A stretch of DNA of 64,000 bases from Trachythela sp. YZ-2020 (Eukaryota > Cnidaria > Anthozoa > Malacalcyonacea > Clavulariidae), in assembly GCA_016169945.1 (NCBI GenBank), contig JADLSH010000326.1, positions 1 through 64,000 on the forward strand, written 5' to 3'. The position numbers were made by a program, and so were the translations under genes. Positions 40,688-49,528 of the stretch are shown piece after piece. The notes below the pieces were generated by a model. The model was not told where the DNA came from. It searched no databases and saw only the letters and a program-made list of their open reading frames with translations. Within the stretch, counting starts at the first letter, position 1. Each line of letters opens with the position of its first letter.

Positions 40688-41321
40688 TTAGCTGGACTCA
40701 CTGTTTGTCTCCAAGTTGATCTGTCTTAAGCAGCCTAAATGAAGTTTGAAAAAAACATTTCAAGTCACATGCGTAGCTATAATTGAGGTAGAACAGCCAG
40801 ACAACATTTTCAGCAAACAGTAGCAACAAAAAGTTCTAGTCGAGTAAGGGAAGCTTCAAACGCGAACAACAAACCAGATGGAAATTATTTTAGGGCGGCC
40901 TGACTTACCGCGTGGTTTCAACCATAGTCGGCGATTTGCATCAACTTTCTCGTAAACCTTTTGACCTGAAACTGCAGATAAAACAAATATGAGTTACACA
41001 AGCAAAATCAAGGTTATTTCTAAACATTGTTGGCACATAATATGGCAGAAATACTAAGGGAATATAGCGAGCAAGAGAGAGCAAAGGCAAAGCGTTCAAC
41101 GCGAACCGAAGACGAAGGCGAACATAATTCAAAGCATATGTCACATATTTTAAGATCAATAAGGCAGCAAGCACAAATCGCAAACATTTAAAAGAACGAT
41201 ATATTTGATACTAACCTGTCCTTGGATGCGGCATACCATTTCGTTTCAATAAAGTTTTTCTAAGCGAAGTTCGATGACAAAATTTAAACTGTACTTCGCT
41301 GGGATTCGTCTCAAGCCGCAT
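40688..41321 (-). CDS. Possible three-exon small gene, 69 codons
   Basis: A model on the minus strand joins exons 41321-41216, 40965-40909 and 40734-40688. Both introns have GT-AG ends: donors CAG/GTTAGT and GCG/GTAAGTC, acceptors TTTCAG and CATTTAG. Both are phase 1, and the joined frame is 210 bases including TAA. The ATG has A at -3. The product is small and basic, with stretches such as FKFCHRTSLRKTLLKRNG in exon 1 and QKVYEKVDANRRLWLKPR in exon 2. I do not recognise it. It may be a real short gene, the 5' part of a longer one, or chance agreement of splice sites. The region just upstream contains a GATTGGCT CCAAT-like box, but no TATA box was assigned. Confidence 0.33.
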
Positions 41322-41604
41322 GGTTTCCCGTTGCCCCAAGTTGAATTTTCAATTTTTGTACGAATTTGCATACCATACCTTTTTTGTTATTGACCAGACA
41401 TTCACAAGCTCTGATTGGCTACTGTTAAAAGCATTTCTTGGTCAGAAATCCCTTGGGGGATTTGATTACAATCGCTAGGAATTGCTAATTAGCAATCTTC
41501 AAAATCAGTATAAATTCATAATTTGTTTAGGTATACGAATCTATTTGCAGTGCAATGGCTGATTTCAAAAGAATTTTAAGCATTATGAAGGCCTATTTAA
41601 ACTG

Positions 41605-41815
41605 CCTAAGGGCCTGTTCATGTGATCCCGCTTATACCGAGACGTCTCGCCTACCTATGATCTCGACACCTAGTACTAAAATTTTACTATGAAAATTACA
41701 TCGCGTTCATATGAGAAAGTGGGCTAGCCTCCTTGGCGAGATCTCGTCTGTGTGAGCGGAGACCATAGATAGGCGGAATGAAAAATATTCCATATGAACA
41801 CGCCAGCCGCTTAAT
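41605..41815. mobile_element. MITE-like inverted-repeat element
   Basis: The ends are imperfect inverted copies: TAAGGGCCTGTTCATGTGA on the left, against TAAGCGGCTGGCGTGTTCA read inward from the right. Inside, CGCCTACCTATGATCTC on the left pairs with GAGACCATAGATAGGCG on the right. No open frame. Borders are approximate. Confidence 0.6.
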
Positions 41816-42247
41816 TATCGACCTGAAATCAAGAAATCAAATTTTTGACTTGTCGCTTAATTTGACGATTTTTAAGTAGATTATGTTTGTTTTAGAAACA
41901 AGCATGCATCAGATATGTTTCTAAACCAATGCTTTTTATTGCAAAAATATCAAGACAAACAAGAAAATCGTTAAAATATCTGTGTTGCGTGCATGTATGA
42001 AATAGTGGGAGTGTGAAAACTTAAGCCTAGCATGGTTCACACGAGTGAGATAAGCACAAGCATAAGGAAAGACAAAAGGTAAAACAAAGAGACGAAGTGT
42101 GCAACATAAACGTGGACATAAACACAAGCATAAGCACTAGTTTGAGCATAAGCACGAGTCTGAGCATAAGCTAAGCCGGAACAAAAGACATTCCCCAAGA
42201 GAGTAAGAGGGAATAAAGTTTTCTTTTTTATTTCTGCTTCTGCTTAT
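41816..42247. other. No gene seen; short AAGCAC-type repeats
   Basis: AT-rich sequence. From about 42050 to 42172 the word AAGCAYAAGCAC and close variants (CACAAGCATAAG, GAGCATAAGCAC) recur several times, a short minisatellite-like patch. Nothing else is supported. Confidence 0.5.
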
Positions 42248-42350
42248 TTCACTGCGTTCAACCGAACGTAAATTATTTCAATCTCCATGCTTAAATTCAT
42301 AATAAACAGACAATGCAACAATATATGCATGGTTGGTTGCTCACACAATC
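42248..42350. repeat. Direct repeat, copy 1 (DIRS-like element)
   Basis: About 100 bases, including CACTGCGTTCAACYGAACGT and CATGCTTAAATTCATAATAA, recur in the same orientation at 45357-45458 with few differences. The two copies bracket the RNase H remnant. Direct repeats of this kind are a feature of some tyrosine-recombinase retrotransposons, but these could also be two overlapping insertions. Confidence 0.75.
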
Positions 42351-42490
42351 CAAACTGTTTTATTACATTTCTATTACACACGTTGTTATTACTATAATCC
42401 TAAGTTACTCGAAATTCCCAAACGCTCTGCTATATCGTCCAAAATACACATATCTTTTGCATTGTCCGATTTCCAACGCCCGTTGATCTT

Positions 42491-42624
42491 AAAGCCTGGT
42501 TTCCATATGGTCGTAACCGTGTCGTAAACGTGTCGTAACTGTCGTGGAGTAAACTGCAAGCCTATCTCCACGACAGTTACGACACGCTTACGACACGGTT
42601 ACTACCATATGGAAACCAGGTTTA
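42491..42624. mobile_element. Hairpin MITE with about 55-bp arms
   Basis: Near-perfect long palindrome. The left arm starts AAAGCCTGGTTTCCATATGG and includes CGTGTCGTAA repeats. The right arm is its reverse complement, ending CCATATGGAAACCAGGTTT. The loop is about 16 bases (around 42550-42565). Non-coding, and would fold into a strong hairpin in RNA or single-stranded DNA. Confidence 0.85.
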
Positions 42625-42769
42625 AGTGATCTTGCTGACAAATGTTCGTTATGTTTGACTGCTGCTGTCGCTTCTCCTGACCGTAAACTATCTAATCCAT
42701 ATAAACTGCTGAAATAACCAAGTTCTTTTTAATACAGTCCCTAAATATTTCTCGACATCTAAAGTATGA

Positions 42770-42951
42770 CAGCTTATTTCTGCATAGCTTATAAGTATTT
42801 GAAGATTGATAAAACCTTATTCCGCTATCTCTTTAAGATATCTTTGAGATGTCGATTTTGCTTTAGATTGGAAGAGCTGCTCCAACAAATTTGTAGCTTT
42901 TGGCCTGATGTTGATTGGCAGAGCGTTCCATTCCCTAGAAATTTTAAATAT
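42770..42951 (-). pseudogene. Possible tyrosine recombinase fragment of the DIRS-like element
   Basis: On the minus strand an open segment contains ATNLLEQLFQSKAKSTSQRY followed by LKEI, then a TAA at about 42818. The pattern (leucines, then S..ST...Y.KEI) resembles the N-terminal core-binding part of tyrosine recombinases in YR retrotransposons. It lies downstream of the RNase H remnant in the order expected for DIRS or Ngaro elements. The catalytic R...HxxR...Y domain is not visible. The similarity is from memory and short, so this is tentative. Confidence 0.4.
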
Positions 42952-43249
42952 CTACAAGACAAAATAGGAACAATGATCTATGAGCAAGTTTTTTAAACAT
43001 AATCATAGTGTGTTCTGAATAATATTTATTCTCTTTTGACATTCCAACTAAATAAGTCATAGGTTTTTGGCAGAACAGTTTGTGGCAAGCGCCATACAGT
43101 TAACCCTAACTCGATCCTGGCCAGTGCCTATACCATACGTTTTTCATGTTTTACGCGTAAATCAGTTTCTTAACTGAACTCGCACTTCTATAAATAATAT
43201 AACCATTGACTCTACATTGCTGCCACAAAATGTATCCTCAGTTCCTAGG

Positions 43250-43553
43250 CCAGTGCCTGTCGTATAGTTTCATATAATTGTCAACTTTTCATCAAAGAAA
43301 ATCCCAAATGTTACCATCTTTAGGCAAGCGCCTCACGATGCCCCGCAACTTTTTCCCATTCCCTCGTTACGTCAATTTCTGTTCCTTAATAGTCAAATAT
43401 TATATGAATAGCTAAAATGTCACCAAAAAATCTATCAGAACCCAACAATATATGAATTCGTGTTTCTACTGTGTGTGAAAGCGGTTCTTCCATTGAACAA
43501 CTTGGATCCCACTATGAAATTCGCATACTTTCTGATTTTCTTGAAATAACTGG
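43250..43553 (-). other. Decayed sequence between recombinase and RNase H remnants
   Basis: On the minus strand, downstream of the FWPSAKV end of the RNase H block, frames continue in scraps with stops. The region 43083-43335 carries four spaced copies of a GGCMAGYGCC-type word, partly palindromic, whose meaning is unclear. Confidence 0.35.
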
Positions 43554-44330
43554 CTAAACTTTTGCTGAGGGCCAAAATGGAACTATATTGTCGCGGCGTT
43601 GCCTTATATACAAGCGTACAAATAATGCAGTGCTCTGACTATCAGCTCTACTGGCGGAACGACCAGACAGTTTTCTTCTGTTACATTCTGAACAAAGAAA
43701 TCGACTCCTGAAATCGACTCCACTGAAACCTGGATTCCAAAATCTTGAAAAATATTTGCTAATTTTCTTATTATTATAAGTAATAGCATGGCATTCACCG
43801 GGCTGTATGCCCCATAACTTTTCTTTAGCTTCAAAACAATTTACAGTGATTTGCCAATCATCAATGTCAATGAGCCGGCTTATAAAATCAGCCCTTTCTA
43901 TTTCTGTTCGAAGGATCCACTGAATTTGTAAGTGAATAGCATTATCAGCACAAATCTGAAAAATCTTCAAGGCAATAATAATTTGTAAATCTGACGGAAA
44001 TAATTTTACAAGTGGTTTTGTCTGTCCGAAAACCACTTAATGTATGTGCCCTTTATGAGAGGCAAGAACGAGTTTAATGCGAACTCGATAGCTGTTAGCT
44101 CTCTCCAGGTAGAACTTTCTGACTTTCCTGCTTGTCCCACTGTTTGTGACACACTTTTTCTCCGTTAAAATCAAAGTGTGCCAAGCAGCCTGTGCTGCTA
44201 GCATCTGAATATATAACGCCATTAGACTTCTTTGTTGCATTGTTATAGTCGATAAATTTATATTCAATTTCTTTGCATTATCTTTCCAATTGACCCAACT
44301 CTCTTTGACAAAATTGATCTAACAGGAAAA
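43554..44330 (-). pseudogene. DIRS-like retrotransposon RNase H region, frameshifted
   Basis: Minus-strand pieces in order: WVNWKDNAK near 44300; YSDASSTG with HFDFNGEK (first RNase H Asp in YSDAS) near 44200; after a frameshift STWRELTAIEFALNSFLPL and IKWFSD; after another, LQIIIALKIFQICADNA, LQIQWILRTEIERADFISRL, DIDDWQI, FWNPGFSGVDF; and after a third, ENCLVVPPVELIVRALHYL. The RNase H fold cleaves the RNA of RNA-DNA hybrids during reverse transcription. The WNPG...VDFF...NCLVVPP tail following it is, as I recall, typical of DIRS/Ngaro-type elements with a tyrosine recombinase; a Ty3-like origin is the alternative. The upstream reverse transcriptase is missing. At least three frame breaks make it inactive. 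Confidence 0.65.
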
Positions 44331-44423
44331 CAGAATCCCAATCTTGGGCGGCCGCAATTGAAATTTAACAATATCTAGTCATAATTCTGGATATATTGCC
44401 AAATACTGCACCTGCTGAAGCAG

Positions 44424-44807
44424 GGGCGTAGGAACGTATTCAATATTGGGGGGGCCCAAGCTCGCGAGGCGCCACCATCGTTGGCGCCGAGCGAAAAATT
44501 TTTAAAATTTGAAGCCCCCAGATCGCCGGAAACCACTTTTGAGATCGAAAGAAATCATATAAGCTCCTTTCTGAAAATACGATAATCCTACTTTCCAATC
44601 TTCACATTTTATCTAATTTTGATTTTCGGTGATTGACATGCCTTAAATCTAAAATCAGTCTCTTTTCCCTGATCGTTGTATTGCCACATGGGCAATGTCA
44701 CATTCATCACATCGGGTGCCTGCTGAACCTCCAAAACTCGCCCTGATATAATTAGTTCTTTGGTTGCCTCGTTCGCGAAATCAGACTGGATAAAAGCGGA
44801 TTTGTTT
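44424..44807. other. Unassigned sequence, possible transposon end
   Basis: Begins CAGGGGCGTAGGAACG and soon GGGGGGGCCC, a start shared by many DNA-transposon ends. No matching inverted end was found, and no gene is supported. Confidence 0.3.
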
Positions 44808-44956
44808 TTGTTTTATATATATATATATATCTCACAAAAGCTAACTTCCCTTGTGGTCGTTTGAGCACTCTGGCCCCAAGACACTTCACGCATGTCTGGA
44901 TGCGCATGTGTCTGAGTATTGTACCACATGCGCTTGGTGAGGGCAAGTGTATGGTG

Positions 44957-44964
44957 TATAAATA
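44957..44964 (+). promoter_or_regulatory. TATA box upstream of the hammerhead ribozyme
   Basis: TATAAATA in GTGTATAAATACG. Transcription starting 25-30 bases further on would begin at about 44985-44995, right at the first stem of the ribozyme. The spacing suggests that transcripts of this small element start with the ribozyme, but no transcript data are available. Confidence 0.4.
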
Positions 44965-44993
44965 CGAAGTCACTCGCATCTAGACTGCGTTAC

Positions 44994-45043
44994 AAGCTGC
45001 ACTGACGAGCCGTTGAACGGCGAAACATGCATGTCTGCAGATT
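44994..45043 (+). ncRNA. Hammerhead self-cleaving ribozyme, type I
   Basis: All invariant parts are present in order. Stem I 5' strand CTGCA (44997-45001); core CTGACGA (45002-45008); stem II GCCG-TTGAA-CGGC (45009-45021); core GAA (45022-45024); stem III ACAT-GC-ATGT (45025-45034) opening on the required A15.1-U16.1 pair; cleavage base C17 at 45035; stem I 3' strand TGCAG (45036-45040). Two more A-T pairs follow beyond a mismatch. Predicted cleavage is between 45035 and 45036. Stem III is a 4-bp palindrome with a 2-base loop. Such minimal stems are known from hammerheads of Penelope-like elements and retrozymes, which cleave best as dimers. Confidence 0.8.
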
Positions 45044-45054
45044 TGACTATATGT

Positions 45055-45122
45055 AATATATATATATATATATATAAAATATACATATATATATGAAATA
45101 TACATATATATATATATAATAT
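45055..45122. repeat. AT microsatellite
   Basis: TA dinucleotide runs broken by AAATATACATATA and GAAATATACATATA. Confidence 0.9.
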
Positions 45123-45356
45123 TCTTGCTTGGAGGGATCTGAGTACAAGGCAAACTGTACCCTTCTCTGATGACAGATAATATGTCAGTAGCTTGGCGCT
45201 CCTATTTTTTCCAAAATTATATATGCGTTTTCAGTCTACCGTTTACATTTGAACCCATCTGCGTACTACAATTATGAAATTCAGAGTAATCTTTTACCTG
45301 GCTCAACTGCTCAATTAAATTATCGTTACCGTCATAGAAAATATATTTACATTCCA

Positions 45357-45458
45357 ATTCACTGCGTTCAACTGAACGTAAAGTATTTTCAATCCCCATG
45401 CTTAAATTCATAATAAACGACAATACAACAATATATGGTTGGTTGCTCAGACAATCCA
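45357..45458. repeat. Direct repeat, copy 2 (DIRS-like element)
   Basis: Second copy of the roughly 100-base segment at 42248-42350, same orientation. It lies immediately beyond the end of the gag remnant. Confidence 0.75.
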
Positions 45459-45471
45459 ACCACCGTGAGAT

Positions 45472-45932
45472 TCACAAAGTACGAGAGCGGTTTTACCACG
45501 AAAGCTGATTATCACTGACAGGCTTAAACCTTTTAGACACATTGCTGATCTGAGGCTTTGTTTCCTTTCTTTTTTTCTCTACGGCGTTCTTTGCTTTGCG
45601 TGTTCTCTTTTCGTCGTCGGAATCCGAGGCGAGGTCGTATGACTCGTATTCCTGGGAAACTTGCCAGCCGTCTTTACTTCTGTCGGCTAATTTGATTAAC
45701 TTTTGCCTTTTCTTAATAAGCTGTTGCCCTTCCTCGATAATTTTCCGTATCTCGCAGGACTCTCGAGATTTCCCCCTACTTGATTGAAGATACGACTCAA
45801 ATTGGCGTTGAACTCGAACTGCTTTCTGTTTCCTTTGAACTTTAGCTCGCTTGATTCTTTTACTATTTTGGATGTTTCTTGCAAATGCATGTCTTTCGCT
45901 TCTAGTTGAGATGTGAGATAGCCTTTGAACAT
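45472..45932 (-). pseudogene. gag-like ORF remnant of the DIRS-like element
   Basis: The minus strand reads MFKGYLTSQLEAKDMHLQET, then KESSELKFKGNRKQFEFNA and NLSRIFN. A frameshift near 45800 moves the reading to a charged tail with EEGQQLIKKRQKLIKLADR, QVSQEYESYDLASDSDDEKR, AVEKKRKETK and SNVSKRFKPV. The SELKFKGNRKQFEFNA core is a pattern I remember from gag-like ORFs of cnidarian YR retrotransposons. Gag packages element RNA. The coiled, basic and acidic composition fits, but no zinc knuckle is present. It lies upstream of the RNase H remnant in the same orientation, as expected for one element, with the reverse transcriptase lost and the ribozyme element in the gap. Confidence 0.6.
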
Positions 45933-45999
45933 TGAAAATACTTGTTCGAACAGCTATGTATTCTGGTTAGTTTCAATACTGGGTGTTTCGTGACACTCC

Positions 46000-47589
46000 G
46001 TCATACCTACTGTAAGCCGTATAGCAGTGTTGGATTGCAAAAGTGAGAGACAGAATTGAATTCAAATCTGTATAAATAGATGAATTGACCAATCAGAATG
46101 CTTGAAATTTCTCAATGAAACGTGTCCTGAATAATTGCAACTTTAGAAAATAATTTTCCATACACATTAATTTATTATTGTTTATTTAAAAAGGGGACTG
46201 GGGGGTTGGCAAAAAAGATTCGTGGAGGGGGACACAAGGGGGGGACTGGGGAGCATTTGACCCACCCCCCCAGCTTATATGTTAAAAAAGGCCCTGATAC
46301 ACCAAGGTGTCATCAGTTGCTGTAGGGTGTTTTCCATATGGAATAACTCAAACCAGCAGCAAAGTGCAATCTGACAACAGAGCAACTTACATATAGCAAA
46401 CGTTTAACAAAAATTGGCATTGTCCACAAAAATTAAGACAAGAAATAAGTGCACTTTTGCTTTTCAAATGGCAGCCCCTGCCGTCTCATGTTGCTGGCGG
46501 TGCCCCTAGGAGTCGTGAAAGTTCCACAATAATTCGAGTGCATGCAGCTCCACCGCGAAAAGTTGCCCATTGGGGAAAGAAACCCCATTTTCTAGTGACT
46601 ACGGTGTGTTTTGTTAGCGTTTGAAGTGCTTCGAGTCAATCTTCATGTAAGCTTGTATGTAAAGTTCCAAGATAGGCGAAAGGAATAAACTACTTTTGTA
46701 TTTATTGAAACGAAGACAAATATAATAGTATATCGGCGGGAAAACCGAGCAAAAAAAACCATGCACGCCAGTGACGTGATAAAAAAATATGTAGAAAGAC
46801 GAAAGGAAATGATTTTTACATAAATGTTGTGTTGTCTTGCATTCATCGGCCACGAATCCTGGTGGTTTGGTTGCATAGAAGAACAAACACCTGGTTTACT
46901 TGGTATCCCATCCATTCAATCTATTTAACTCAGTTTTCCCTCATGGAATTTCAACTTTGCTATTTTTAATCTCATGCTAATTGATGATGTTCTGCAGAAT
47001 CAATTATTTGTATTTCAGAATTTGGGAAATTATTTCTGTGATCAGTTGGTAGAGAAAAATTTGGATTATTTTGTAATTCATACGAGTGGCAACCCGCGCG
47101 CTTAGGAGTTATACGTAATAGATGATGCGAACGTGAGTTAGGATTGCGTATCCTTTCTAGTACCTTCACACAAAGTTTTGATCTTCTCACTTCTGACATT
47201 GAATGATAATACACATTCGGGAATCTAATGCGCGTGGCGGGCCTCTGCACCTTTTTTTATTTTCTTGTGGAGATATTTAGGGATAAGGCCATTGGTCCAT
47301 ATAACACAACAATACGCCAGTACAAGACAAGCGTTCTCGGCACGGCACCCCTAAACTTTGGGCACGGCACTAGTGCACGTATAAACGAGACAAAAATCGG
47401 CACTGGTGCCCCAATTTAATAACTGACGAGGCACTCTCGGCCCGTGTAGCGGGCAGCAACGCGCCCAAATTGCGAAAAAGTTCAGCCAGAAGTAATCTGG
47501 GATGAGCATACGCAATACAACTCGGTCGCTTTCTAGTATGGCGTCTTGCGAACAATTAGCTATATAGAAACGAAGATTATCAGTATAAA
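46000..47589. other. No gene supported
   Basis: AT-rich sequence with only short chance frames. The one patch of note is G-rich, at 46193-46253, annotated separately. Near 46440-46610 the minus strand has a fairly open stretch (WGFFPQWATFRGG) that I do not recognise. Confidence 0.5.
46193..46253 (+). other. G-run cluster with quadruplex potential
   Basis: Runs of 4, 6, 5, 7 and 4 G occur within about 60 bases, followed at about 46261-46271 by CCCACCCCCCC on the same strand. This could form a G-quadruplex or a G:C hairpin. It is probably part of an old transposon end. Confidence 0.4.
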
Positions 47590-49528
47590 GGCGGATTTAC
47601 AGTCCTCGCACGAAGCTCCTGGCTGCGCCGATGTATGCCAGCAATGGAAAGCCTTACCATTATATCCGATTCTAGTCCATACAATACAGAATGTACGAGC
47701 AGCAGTGAGTCTTCAGCCGAAAGCAAGGGAACAAACGAAAACCTAAGCCATCGTCGCTTGAAGTTAAACGAATTTCTTACTATCAGTGGTAGAGATGTGG
47801 TGAAGCAATAAAAAAGAAATGGGAACACCTTGGTACACGAACGAAAAATTTACGTGTCCATAAGCAAAAGATGCAGTCGTGGCTCCTTTGGAACGCTCTA
47901 GAAGATTCACAGTCAATCGAAAAGACATTAAGCACAACACAGCAACTACCAGGGGAAAAAAGTATCTAAGTGCATTAGCTGAAACATATCAGAATGCTGT
48001 TAGTTGGGACACTCGAAGACAGGTGCTATCGATAATGGCAGAACTTGTACCATCATCAATAATCCATAAGTACATACCTGGTATCACAGAATATAGGATC
48101 AAAACAGCACGACACCACAAATTTGAATATGGGCGTGGTGCTCCCTTGGCTGTCACGAAAAGCGTGTAGAAAATTCTCAATTAGATCATTTCCTTTCCTT
48201 TATCACAAATCCCCACGTCATTCAAGATCTACCGTTTGGTCAACGCTATCTGCGATTAAGTAACAGACAGGAGTTAGAAACACCAAACGTTAGAAGCAGA
48301 CAAATAAATAAATAGAAATTTTATCGCATTATAGCGCGAAAGGAGATAGCAGAGGTTAGACCTATTGAGAATATCATCTCCTAGATCAAATTTGAATTTT
48401 GAAGTTGATATTTGTGGAGAACCTGGAGAAACCGGGTCGCATTGGTAAAAGGCGATCGCTCTCACCGCTACGCCACGCTTGCGTCCCAGTAGCCCAGCTT
48501 TTAATTTTCTCAATGTTGATCTAATAATTTGATTTTTGTTCTTCCATGCAGGTGCATCTAACAGAAAACTCAAATCATGCAGATCATTGCTTAGTGTATG
48601 CACTCAGTGATCCAAATGAAGAACTTCATTCTGTCACCAGCATGATCAAAGCTGCTCCTCTCGTGAAGATCTAAAAAATATCATCAAAGAAATCAAGTCA
48701 TCCCTGCCTGTTGCACAGTTGTCAAACGAAGATCGCGACAATTTAACATACTTAATTGAACAGGATGTGCATGCAGTGGAGTCATGGAAAGCACACCAGT
48801 TGAGGTCGATCCAACAAGACAAAGGACGCACCGAACGCTCAGACGATTTGGATACCACTACGGTACAAATAACCCAAGATCGGGCCATGAAATTTCTCCC
48901 TCAAAAATACTGTGAGACCCAGGCAGACTGGTTTGCCAAGAGAGGAATTTCATGGCACATAAGTGTTATTGTACGTAAGATGGACGACAAATTCCAGCAC
49001 CAGGCGTTTGTCCATGTAGCTGAAAATTGCAGCCAAGACAGCGACAGCCATTCATAGCCGGTCCTGTAGTACCGGCAGCATTCTAGACGCAAAACAGATC
49101 CAGCACAAGTTGCTCAGGATATGAGGAACGCAAAATATTATGATGGGAGCCGCAGATTTAGTGTTAATGAATTTTTGACACCTCAACAATAAAATCGTAT
49201 TTCTCAAGAGCAGCAGCAAAATTGCAGTCTGGCAAGCCTGGAGATAACGACGAAAACGATGCCAAAGCAATTGAAGATCAAGCCGCCTACTCAGTTCTAC
49301 CCGGGAAGTAGTTATCAAGGAGTGTCAGATTACTCATCCAGTTATCTACGACACTTATAATATTTGCGATATGTGCGCAGCAAATAAATTGAAAAAACTC
49401 AGCATTGCAATGTTGCGCTTAATATATGCAACCACTTTAATTTGGATATAGATGGCATTTCAGAAACGCGTAAGGCGCCCTTCATTAAATTGATATCGAA
49501 CCTTGTAGCATCATGCTCGTGTAATTAA
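47590..49528 (+). pseudogene. Degenerate copy of an uncharacterised multi-copy protein family
   Basis: Consecutive + strand fragments in several frames read in a consistent order: LSHRRLKLNEFLTISGRD (about 47750), KYLSALAETYQNAVSWDTRR, QVLSIMAELVPSSIIHKYIP, EYRIKTARHHKFEYGRGAP; after a shift LDHFLSFITNPHVIQDLPFG and QRYLRLSNRQELETPNV, where a SINE is inserted; then LTENSNHADHCLVYALSDPN; after another shift ESWKAHQLRSIQQDKGRTE, MKFLPQKYCETQADWFAKRG, ISWHISVIVRKMDDKFQHQA; then DPAQVAQDMRNAKYYDGSRR; and finally an end in ASCSCN. I remember closely similar uncharacterised proteins repeated in coral genomes; function unknown, and mobile origin is likely. Frameshifts, a SINE and an apparent internal deletion before DPAQV make this copy dead. 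Confidence 0.65.
48298..48497 (-). mobile_element. tRNA-derived SINE inside the pseudogene
   Basis: Read on the minus strand it has GGACGCAAGCG, then an A box TGGCGTAGCGG with GTGAGAGCG. A decayed B box is at GACCCGGTTTCTCC. A body with CGCGCTATAATGCG follows, and the tail is TTTCTATTTATTTATTTG. It separates ELETPNV from LTENSNH in the surrounding pseudogene. It differs in sequence from the SINE at 39820, so it belongs to another family. Confidence 0.8.

Larger units (their letters stand above)
44808..45122 (+). mobile_element. Small ribozyme-bearing element between two (TA)n tracts
   Basis: A (TA)n run at about 44814-44832 and a longer one at about 45055-45122 bound a non-coding stretch of about 220 bases that holds the TATA box and hammerhead ribozyme. 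It lies inside the broken DIRS-like element, between its gag and RNase H remnants. It could be a retrozyme-like unit or the terminal repeat of a Penelope-like element. Its precise ends are not defined by the sequence. Confidence 0.45.

Noticed and set aside
41555..41695. Short + strand frame beginning ATGGCTGATTTC
   Set aside because: Runs into the MITE at 41605 and has no similarity or splice evidence.
46614..47250. Minus-strand frames of about 90 codons
   Set aside because: No recognised motif, no splice context and composition like the surrounding non-coding DNA.
47422..47475. Second hammerhead starting at CTGACGAGGC
   Set aside because: The core CTGACGA is present but no stem II closes before the next GAAA, and no stem III/C17 follows.
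48420..48497. Functional tRNA gene
   Set aside because: Same reasoning; the B box is decayed and the sequence continues into a SINE body with an A/T tail.
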